The notes beneath the pieces are model-generated. The model was not told where the DNA came from. It made no database searches and saw only the letters and a list, made by a program, of their open reading frames with translations. A stretch of 13,931 bases of DNA from Flavobacteriales bacterium (lineage in GTDB: Bacteria > Bacteroidota > Bacteroidia > Flavobacteriales_D > Parvicellaceae). The translations under genes and the position numbers were made by a program. Each line of letters opens with the position of its first letter. Positions within the stretch are counted from its first letter, which is position 1. The DNA is taken from contig JALWSJ010000325.1 in assembly GCA_026993705.1 (NCBI GenBank), forward strand, positions 1 through 13,931, written 5' to 3'. Shown in pieces: positions 6,527-12,590 of this stretch.

Positions 6527-6882
6527 TTAGGTGTGTTAATTCTGTATTAGCTTTTTGTTGAATCTTAAATCCGTAAGTGATTTCGTTATGAAAAGTCAAA
6601 ATGTGTATGTATTATTATTGGTCAAGCACAGTTTTGAGACACGCAAGCGTAGCCATAGCTACGGTGAGTATCGAGAAACGAGCATTGCCAATAATGATGC
6701 GGAGTTTGGCTTTGTAATAGAATTTCACTTGCGTATTTAAGGTTAAATTCATCATTGGTCTTTAAAAAGATGTCTAAAATCTTCTGTAAAAAGATTGAAA
6801 TGATTACTTTCGGATTCCAAAAATACGGAATATATTTTTATCATTCGTTGAGTATTTGGGTAAACTTAAAAATTACATAAAA
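6527..6882. other. gene-free divergent region upstream of phoH
   Basis: About 356 bases between the DUF62 gene and phoH. Over half is the 184-base imperfect palindrome at 6561-6744. The rest (6745-6882) is AT-rich. A near-consensus box, TATATTTT at 6831-6838, could be the phoH -7 element. The 61-codon frame at 6555-6740 lies on the palindrome and is open only because of its composition; I do not call it a gene. Confidence 0.55.
6561..6744. repeat. 184-base imperfect palindrome (long hairpin or MITE-like element)
   Basis: The left arm (6561-6653) and the reverse complement of the right arm (6658-6744) align over their whole length. The outer 20 bases agree at 17 positions (AATCTTAAATCCGTAAGTGA against AACCTTAAATACGCAAGTGA). 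An inner block ATTATTATTGG (6611-6621) matches its partner (6688-6698) at 10 of 11. The apex is a perfect stem CGTAGC-CATA-GCTACG (6648-6663). Many differences are T on the left opposite G on the right, which would still pair as U.G in a plus-strand RNA. It is intergenic. Best readings are a MITE-like or REP-like interspersed repeat, or a structured RNA. Confidence 0.65.
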
Positions 6883-7833
6883 TTGCAAGAAAAGACTATA
6901 GATATAGGTAGTATTAATCCGTTGGATTTATTTGGGGCTAATAATGTTCGATTACATCAAATTCAATCTCATTTTTCAAAACTAAAAATCATAGTTAGGG
7001 GGAATATTATTCGAGTATTAGGTGCAAAGGATGATATTAAGATCTTTGAAAATACAATGCTTTTGATATTTAGTCATTTGGATAGGTATAATCATTTATC
7101 TCAGAGCAATATTGAGAATATTCTGAACGCTCAGTCCTCTGTATTTAATTCTGAAAGTGCTGATAATAAAGTTCTTGTTTACGGGAATAAAGGAGTTCAG
7201 ATTAAGGCAAAGACACCGAATCAACGAAAGATGGTAAGTTCATTGGTCGATAATGATATTTTGTTTGCCATAGGGCCGGCAGGTTCGGGTAAAACGTATA
7301 CTGCGGTTGCCCTTGCTGTTCGTGCATTAAAGAGAAAGGAGGTTAAGAAAATTATATTAACTCGCCCGGCTGTTGAGGCCGGAGAAAATTTGGGTTTTTT
7401 ACCCGGTGATTTAAAAGATAAACTAGATCCGTATTTGCAACCGTTATATGATGCGTTGCGTGATATGTTGACTAATGAAAAGTTGGAAGAGTATATGGAA
7501 CAAAATATTATTCAAATTGCTCCTCTTGCTTATATGCGTGGAAGAACATTAGACAAAGCTTTTGTTATTTTGGACGAGGCACAAAATGCTACGGAGACAC
7601 AAATAAAAATGTTTTTGACACGAATGGGGGAGTCGGCAAAGTTTGTCATTACCGGTGATGCGACCCAAGTTGATTTACCATATAATCAAAAGTCAGGATT
7701 AAGAAAGACAACTGAAATATTAAAGGATATAGAAGGAATTGCAATTGTGAGGTTAACCGAACAGGATGTTGTAAGGCATCGTTTGGTAAAGCATATCATT
7801 AGAGCATTTGACAAACAAAATAAACAAACATAA
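6883..7833 (+). CDS. PhoH-family ATPase
   Basis: A cytoplasmic P-loop ATPase of the PhoH family (PhoH/YbeZ type), linked in other bacteria to RNA metabolism and ribosome maturation together with YbeY. From the chosen start (316 residues) the N-terminal domain has INPLDLFG (11-18) and a KH-like stretch LKIIVRGNIIRVLG (34-47). The ATPase domain has Walker A GPAGSGKT (131-138), ILTRPAVEAGENLGFLPGD (158-176), Walker B VILDEAQN (228-235) and the sensor-like GDATQVDLP (258-266). There is no in-frame ATG before the middle of the N-terminal domain. The frame allows TTG at 6856 or TTG at 6883; I prefer 6883 because MQEKTIDIGSINP lines up with the usual PhoH N-terminus and an A-rich ACATAAAATTG leader precedes it. 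The 6856 start would give 325 residues. purC begins directly after the stop, so the two are probably one transcript. Confidence 0.9.
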   Translation: MQEKTIDIGSINPLDLFGANNVRLHQIQSHFSKLKIIVRGNIIRVLGAKDDIKIFENTMLLIFSHLDRYNHLSQSNIENILNAQSSVFNSESADNKVLVYGNKGVQIKAKTPNQRKMVSSLVDNDILFAIGPAGSGKTYTAVALAVRALKRKEVKKIILTRPAVEAGENLGFLPGDLKDKLDPYLQPLYDALRDMLTNEKLEEYMEQNIIQIAPLAYMRGRTLDKAFVILDEAQNATETQIKMFLTRMGESAKFVITGDATQVDLPYNQKSGLRKTTEILKDIEGIAIVRLTEQDVVRHRLVKHIIRAFDKQNKQT

Positions 7834-8787
7834 ATGGAAGCTATTACAGAAACAAATTTTAAATTTCCCAAACAAATCAGCCATTATAAAGGTAAGGTAA
7901 GGGATGTGTATAATATAGATAATCAGATTTTAGTCATGTGTGTTAGTGATAGAATCTCGGCTTTTGATGTAGTGCTTCCCAAAGGCATACCTTATAAAGG
8001 TCAGGTGTTGAATCAGTTGGCAGCAAAGTTTTTAAAAGCTACTGAAGATATTGTACCAAATTGGAGTATAGCGGTGCCGGATCCTAATGTAACAGTCGGG
8101 CGTTTTTGTGAACCGTTTAAGGTGGAAATGGTGATTAGAGGTTATTTAACAGGTCATGCGTGGAGAACTTATAAATCGGGCACACGAGAGCTTTGTGGCG
8201 TGAAACTTTTGGAGGGGATGAAAGAGCATCAACGATTTGAGCAACCGATTATAACCCCTTCTACAAAAGCGGAGTTCGGTGAGCATGATGAAGATATATC
8301 CAAAGAGGCAATATTGAGTAAGGGAATTGTGAGTAAAGAAGACTATGAGCAGTTGGAAAAATATACGTATGCTCTATTTAAGAGAGGAACTGAAATGGCG
8401 AAAGAGAGGGGGTTGATTTTGGTAGATACAAAGTATGAGTTTGGTAAAAAAGACGGTAAAATCTACTTAATTGATGAAATACATACACCTGATTCTTCTC
8501 GTTATTTTTATGCTGATGAATATGAGGATCGTTTTGAACAAGGTTTGAATCAAAAACAGTTGTCGAAAGAGTTTGTTCGTGAGTGGTTGATGGAGAATGG
8601 CTTTCAAGGGAAAGAAGGACAAGTTGTCCCGGAAATGATGGAAGAGTTTGTTCGTTCAGTTTCTGATAGATACATTGAATTGTATGAACAAGTTTCCGGA
8701 GAGAAATTTGTTAAAGATGAAACTAAAGATGTACTATCACGAATAGAAAAAAATATTGAAGATTATTTGGAGAGTGTTAATGTATAA
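7834..8787 (+). CDS. purC: phosphoribosylaminoimidazole-succinocarboxamide synthase (PurC)
   Basis: SAICAR synthetase, the ATP-dependent step of purine biosynthesis that joins CAIR with aspartate. The protein has 317 residues, longer than the compact bacterial form of about 240 and similar to the longer form. Landmarks: HYKGKVRDVYNIDNQIL (17-33), VSDRISAFDVVLPKGIPYKG (37-56), EMVIRGYLTGHAWR (98-111, the first PurC signature, with GH where many have GS), LILVDTKYEFG (194-204, the second signature) and IDEIHTPDSSRY (213-224), part of the substrate and metal site. The ATG immediately follows the phoH stop (no spacer), indicating coupling. No other purine gene is in the window. Downstream the transcript runs into the stem-loop cluster at 8873-9022, which may end it. 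Confidence 0.95.
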   Translation: MEAITETNFKFPKQISHYKGKVRDVYNIDNQILVMCVSDRISAFDVVLPKGIPYKGQVLNQLAAKFLKATEDIVPNWSIAVPDPNVTVGRFCEPFKVEMVIRGYLTGHAWRTYKSGTRELCGVKLLEGMKEHQRFEQPIITPSTKAEFGEHDEDISKEAILSKGIVSKEDYEQLEKYTYALFKRGTEMAKERGLILVDTKYEFGKKDGKIYLIDEIHTPDSSRYFYADEYEDRFEQGLNQKQLSKEFVREWLMENGFQGKEGQVVPEMMEEFVRSVSDRYIELYEQVSGEKFVKDETKDVLSRIEKNIEDYLESVNV

Positions 8788-8872
8788 GAATGCTTTTTTT
8801 ATTGGTGTATGGTTTAACTCAAAATAGAGAGCTATAACTTTATTATCGTCTAAGAAACTAAAAAATTACTTT

Positions 8873-8959
8873 CTATCCGCCAATTTCATTCACGTTAGGG
8901 ATAGGAGCGGCATCCTTTTGCTCTCCCTCCTTTTGGAGGGCAAAAGATATAGCGGATAG
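8873..8959. repeat. composite palindromic element with nested hairpins, after purC
   Basis: An outer inverted repeat CTATCCGC (8873-8880) and GCGGATAG (8952-8959) encloses 71 bases. Inside is a strong hairpin: CTTTTG (8915-8920), a CTCT bulge (8921-8924), CCCTCC (8925-8930), a TTTT loop, GGAGGG (8935-8940) and CAAAAG (8941-8946). The blocks AGGAGCGGCATCC and AGATATAGCGGATAGCCCG resemble intergenic repeats I recall from flavobacterial genomes, but this was not checked. It lies between convergent genes, where a bidirectional terminator would be expected; no T-run follows the stem. Confidence 0.6.
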
Positions 8960-8964
8960 CCCGA

Positions 8965-9022
8965 CCCTCATTTTCAAAAACAACGTTTCGCGAGAGCGAT
9001 ATGTTGTTTTTGAAAATGAGGG
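8965..9022. terminator. 58-base near-perfect hairpin, probable bidirectional terminator
   Basis: A perfect 20-bp stem, CCCTCATTTTCAAAAACAAC (8965-8984) with its complement at 9003-9022, is capped by a second stem TCGC-GAGA-GCGA (8988-8999) whose loop GAGA is a GNRA tetraloop. It lies 19 bases before the moeB-like stop on the minus strand and about 180 bases past purC. The stem is strong on both strands, but no classical T-run follows, so it may act as a processing or attenuation structure rather than an intrinsic terminator. Confidence 0.6.
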
Positions 9023-9041
9023 GAACGCTCAAAAGATTAAA

Positions 9042-10118
9042 TTACCACTCCAAAATCCCTCCTTTTAGGTTGATTAAATTGGTGTATCCGTGGTTGCTTT
9101 TCAGGTATTCGATTGCTTGTTGACTTCTTCCTCCTGTTTGGCAGAAGACGATGACTTTTTTGTCTTTGGGTATTTGATGGTGTTCGTCTTCTAAATCTTC
9201 GAGTGGTATTTCGAGTGGGGTAACTTCGGTCAGTCGGGGTTGCTCCCAATGGTCGCGTATATCGAGGAAAACAACCGCTTTGTCTTCAAGTAGTTTTTTT
9301 GCGTCTGTTGTGGTTATTTCATTCGGCAATGTAGTTTCGCAAACCAATTCATAGTTTTTGTTTAAACCATTGGTTATAACTTTTCTTATTTCAGCTTCAT
9401 TTCTTTTGATTTGGATGGTTAAAGACGATTCATCCAATGCGTTATATATGAGTAACTTATTGGATAATACTTCTCCTATTTCTAAAATAATTTTAAGGAC
9501 TTCGTTTGCTTGTTTGGTTCCTATTATGCCCGGAAGAACGCCTAAAACACCTGCTTCAGAACAATTGGGGATGCTACCTGATTTGGGAGGTTCGGGAAAT
9601 AAGCAGCGGTAGGTTGCCGACTCTTGATAATTGAATACGGAAACTTGTCCTTCGAATTTTGAAATCGAGCCATAGACTAATGGTTTACCAAGTAAAACGC
9701 AGGTGTCATTGATTAAATATCTGGAGGAGAAGTTGTCGGTTGCATCGACTATTATATCGAAATGGTTAAAAATAGTCAGGCTGTTTTCGGTAGTTAATCT
9801 TTTTTGTAGGGCTTCTATTTCAACAAAGGGGTTTAGTTGTGTCAGCTTTGTTTTGGCAACTTTTGCTTTGTTTTGTCCTATATCTGTTGTTTCAAAAAGA
9901 ATTTGGCGTTGTAGATTGGATAGAGACACAATGTCATCATCAATGATGCCTATTGTTCCTACGCCTGCTGCTGTTAAATATTGTAGTACGGGACAACCTA
10001 ATCCACCTGCTCCAACGACGAGGACTTTGGCTTTTTTTAATTTTTCTTGCCCGGAAATTCCTACTTCTTTTAATTTTAGGTGTCTGTCGTAGCGTTCAAT
10101 TTCTGTATTGGAAAACAT
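9042..10118 (-). CDS. MoeB/ThiF-type adenylyltransferase fused to a rhodanese domain
   Basis: An E1-like enzyme that, in this family, adenylates the C-terminus of a small sulfur-carrier protein (MoaD or ThiS type). Residues 1-255 are the ThiF domain: VVGAGGLGCPVLQYLTAAGVG (34-54, nucleotide-binding Gly loop), NLQRQILFETTDIGQNKA (68-85, with Arg71), VDATDNFSSRYLIND (124-138) and NCSEAGVLGVLPGIIG (185-200, Cys186 at the position of the active-site cysteine of ThiF-like proteins). Residues 268-358 are a rhodanese domain: FLDIRDHWE (284-292) and active-site loop FCQTGGRSQQA (325-335, Cys326). This matches the Uba4/MOCS3-like design. In MoeB two Cys-x-x-Cys pairs bind zinc; here the first is reduced to TYRC (169-172) and the second is missing. 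No moa, thi or mec gene is nearby, so the carrier and pathway are undecided. It is last in the operon and its ATG abuts the holB stop. Confidence 0.85.
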   Translation of the reverse strand: MFSNTEIERYDRHLKLKEVGISGQEKLKKAKVLVVGAGGLGCPVLQYLTAAGVGTIGIIDDDIVSLSNLQRQILFETTDIGQNKAKVAKTKLTQLNPFVEIEALQKRLTTENSLTIFNHFDIIVDATDNFSSRYLINDTCVLLGKPLVYGSISKFEGQVSVFNYQESATYRCLFPEPPKSGSIPNCSEAGVLGVLPGIIGTKQANEVLKIILEIGEVLSNKLLIYNALDESSLTIQIKRNEAEIRKVITNGLNKNYELVCETTLPNEITTTDAKKLLEDKAVVFLDIRDHWEQPRLTEVTPLEIPLEDLEDEHHQIPKDKKVIVFCQTGGRSQQAIEYLKSNHGYTNLINLKGGILEW

Positions 10119-11243
10119 TTATACTTTACGTTTTAGGTAGGCGAATATTTTAAGTGAAACATCTAACAATAGTATTTTAGGATTGGCGTTTCGTTCGAGA
10201 TGATAGTAAGCATCATTGATTACTTCGGTAAGTGGTAATATGTTTTTGTGATTGATAAAAGGGGCAAATTTTTCTAAAAATTGTTGTTGAGCTTCTGTCA
10301 ATACGACCAATTTTGAATTGGTATAGTGTCCGACGATGCTTTGACGAAACATTCCTAAGGTGAAAACTAAAAAGTTTTTTTGTGTTTCGCGTCCGGCACT
10401 TGCCATGCTGTCAACCCAGTCGATGGTTTCTCCTACGTTCCTCATATAGCACAGACGCATCCATTTGATAAAATTGTCTAAATTAAAAGAGGCTTGTTCT
10501 TTGTTTTCCATTAAGGAAAAAGCAAGGGCAACGTTTCCTTCTGACAAATGGGCGAAAGTTTCGGCTTCATTTTTAGGTAAACCTTTTTTACGTATTAAAT
10601 AATCGGTTAAAATTGCTTCCTTCAGGCGAGGAACTTTAACTAATTGTGTTCTTGACAGGATGGTTGGAATTATTTTTTCTTGATTTTCAGAAACCAATAG
10701 GAAAAGTGTATCTTTTGGTGGTTCTTCGATGATTTTAAGTAGCTTGTTTGATGCTTGTAGATTCATCATTTCGGGTAGCCACATAATAAGGATTTTGTAT
10801 CCGCCTTCGTAAGATTTTAGTGCTATTTTTTTTACAATACGTTGGCTTTCTTCTGTTCCTATTGTTCCTTGTTTGTTGTCGTTGCCCAATGTTTTATACC
10901 AATCTTGAACAGAAAAATAAATGCTCGTTTCCAGTTGTTTTTTCCAATCGGCAAAAACATCATCGGATGTTCTTGTGGATTTTTGTAAGTGAATAGGATA
11001 AGAGAAATGCAAATCAGGATGACTGAAGGCTTGTACTTTTTTGCAAGAAGGGCATGTTCTACAGGCGTCGTATTCGTCTTTGTTTGTGCAGAAAATATAC
11101 TGAGCATAAGCAATTGCCAAAGGTAAATTACCGGAGCCTTCAGGTCCTAAAAATAACTGAGCATGGCTGATACGTTTTTCCTTTACTGTATCTATTAAAT
11201 GTTTTTTTACCGGCTCTTGTCCTATGATTTCTTTAAACTGCAT
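10119..11243 (-). CDS. holB: DNA polymerase III subunit delta' (HolB)
   Basis: Delta' is the clamp-loader stator that helps place the beta clamp on DNA. The protein (374 residues) has the AAA+ fold of the family. MQFKEIIGQEPVKKHL starts it. The P-loop region GPEGSGNLPL (33-42) lacks the Walker A lysine, as is typical for the non-ATP-hydrolysing delta'. The zinc-module cysteines keep the family spacing C-x8-C-x2-C-x2-C (Cys52, 61, 64, 67), followed by HPD (75-77). MWLPEMMNLQASNKLLKIIEEPP (154-176) is the usual delta' block and ILSRTQLVKV (195-204) contains the SR of the SRC motif, with Thr for Cys. The start ATG at 11243 lies inside the end of the preceding acyltransferase gene (overlap 11 bases) and the stop abuts moeB, so it is within one operon. 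Confidence 0.9.
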   Translation of the reverse strand: MQFKEIIGQEPVKKHLIDTVKEKRISHAQLFLGPEGSGNLPLAIAYAQYIFCTNKDEYDACRTCPSCKKVQAFSHPDLHFSYPIHLQKSTRTSDDVFADWKKQLETSIYFSVQDWYKTLGNDNKQGTIGTEESQRIVKKIALKSYEGGYKILIMWLPEMMNLQASNKLLKIIEEPPKDTLFLLVSENQEKIIPTILSRTQLVKVPRLKEAILTDYLIRKKGLPKNEAETFAHLSEGNVALAFSLMENKEQASFNLDNFIKWMRLCYMRNVGETIDWVDSMASAGRETQKNFLVFTLGMFRQSIVGHYTNSKLVVLTEAQQQFLEKFAPFINHKNILPLTEVINDAYYHLERNANPKILLLDVSLKIFAYLKRKV

Positions 11244-12585
11244 GCTTATTTAAGTTTAAAATATATTGAGCCACCTCGTCTCTTTTTTGTTTTATGCTTT
11301 TTCCTTCCGTTGTCTTTATTGCTTTATTGTATCGTAATTTACCTAATGTTTTTAAGTAGAATTTCCAATAATTCCAACTGTACATTGCGGAAATAGGTAA
11401 AGAAATAGCGTATATTATCCAGAGATAATCATCGGTCAGTAAGGCTACTATACCTGTTTGAAGTAACCAAAAGATTTGAAAAAACAAAACACCAAATGCC
11501 ATTTTAAAAGAACCATGGAATGTTTTGTCTTTTATTTTTTTCTGAACAAACCATACCGGAATTTTATATGGGATGTAATTATTAATTACTCCGTAAAGAT
11601 GAAAGGGCAAACCTATAATCAACAAAAGAATAGAGAACAATAATCCTAACGAAGAATAAGATGCTTGTTCAAACAACCAATATTTTAATTTATTTTTCTT
11701 CGTAAAATCAATTATGTTTTCAATGGTTGAAGAAACAGTAGTTGCTGTTTCGGGGTTTTCTTTAAAATCTTTCTCTACTTTTTCAATCAGTCCTTTTTGA
11801 GCTATGAATTTATCATATAGTGTATAGGAGTCCCGACCGGCAAATTTGTCTATTTCTCTAGGATAGATATACAGCATCTCGTCAATAGCGGTGTAATGAT
11901 CTAAATCTTGGATGTCTATCATTTCGTTGCTCATCGCTTCACTGACTCGTACTGTTATTTTGTTGATAGTTCGAACTTCATCCTTTTTTCTATCTTCCAA
12001 ATATTCTTGTAGTCGTATCGGTTTGCCAAAGTTGATTAAAAACTCTGATTGAAATCCATCAAAACGGCTGTAATTTAATCCTACGGGAATAATATGAACA
12101 TCCAAATCTTCTCCGTATTTATCCATTGCTCCGTAGCCGATACGTACCAATCCCTTTTTTAAAGAACGGAGATGATGTTGACCGGCATGGTTCCCTTCCG
12201 GAAATATAATAATCGCTTCATTATTGTTTAACAAATCATAACATTCATTAAACGTTTCTTGATTTCTTACTTTTGGGTCGCCTCCGTCTCTTTGACGATA
12301 GATAGGTAACATATAGATTCCCCTAAACAATTTGTTTAGAAAAGGCTTTTGAAAGATGTCCGCTCTAGTTAAGTAATAAGTGTTCTTTTTCCCGACAACC
12401 GTAATCAAGATGGGGTCTAAAAAAGCATTTTGATGATTGGAGGCAAAGATGATTGGTTTTTTGTTGTAAGGAACAGTTTCTATATTATGAGCCTGATGTT
12501 TCTTGTAAAACGTATGTATTCCTATTTTTACGAATAAATATCCGTAAATCCATGTTCCTGTTCTGCCTTTAAACCTCCCTATCAT
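11233..12585 (-). CDS. PlsC-like lysophospholipid acyltransferase with C-terminal membrane segments
   Basis: A 450-residue membrane protein of the PlsC/LPLAT superfamily, probably transferring an acyl group to a lysophospholipid or glycerol-3-phosphate derivative at the inner membrane. The catalytic block is FASNHQNAFLDP (47-58): the His and Asp (51 and 57) are separated by five residues, a variant of the usual HX4D that also occurs in some long bacterial LPLAT groups. The second block, FPEGNHAGQHHLRSLKKG (128-145), is the FPEG substrate-binding motif, and VHIIPVGLNY follows it. The C-terminal third has three or four hydrophobic segments (about 310-345 and 360-415), which ordinary PlsC lacks. 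The exact acyl acceptor cannot be read from sequence. It begins five bases after the pheT stop and its last codons overlap holB. Confidence 0.85.
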   Translation of the reverse strand: MIGRFKGRTGTWIYGYLFVKIGIHTFYKKHQAHNIETVPYNKKPIIFASNHQNAFLDPILITVVGKKNTYYLTRADIFQKPFLNKLFRGIYMLPIYRQRDGGDPKVRNQETFNECYDLLNNNEAIIIFPEGNHAGQHHLRSLKKGLVRIGYGAMDKYGEDLDVHIIPVGLNYSRFDGFQSEFLINFGKPIRLQEYLEDRKKDEVRTINKITVRVSEAMSNEMIDIQDLDHYTAIDEMLYIYPREIDKFAGRDSYTLYDKFIAQKGLIEKVEKDFKENPETATTVSSTIENIIDFTKKNKLKYWLFEQASYSSLGLLFSILLLIIGLPFHLYGVINNYIPYKIPVWFVQKKIKDKTFHGSFKMAFGVLFFQIFWLLQTGIVALLTDDYLWIIYAISLPISAMYSWNYWKFYLKTLGKLRYNKAIKTTEGKSIKQKRDEVAQYILNLNKHAV

Positions 12586-12590
12586 AGCTG

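Noticed and set aside
6555..6740. 61-residue frame on the plus strand
   Set aside because: It coincides with the long palindrome, has no recognisable domain, and the reverse strand of the same stretch is similarly open; the palindrome explains it better than a protein does.
6851..6858. AGTATTTG as a phoH promoter box
   Set aside because: Two mismatches to TAnnTTTG in the first two positions, and it would place the transcript start inside the candidate coding region; TATATTTT at 6831 is a better but still uncertain candidate.
8790..8837. 15-codon frame just after purC (MLFLLVYGL...)
   Set aside because: Too short, without a promoter box of its own; more likely 3' untranslated sequence.
9037..9249. 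70-residue Arg-rich frame within the rhodanese domain
   Set aside because: Out-of-frame shadow of the rhodanese coding sequence, low complexity and no motif.
9703..10153. Two overlapping plus-strand frames opposite the MoeB-like gene
   Set aside because: They mirror the coding pattern of the opposite strand; the minus-strand frame has all family motifs.
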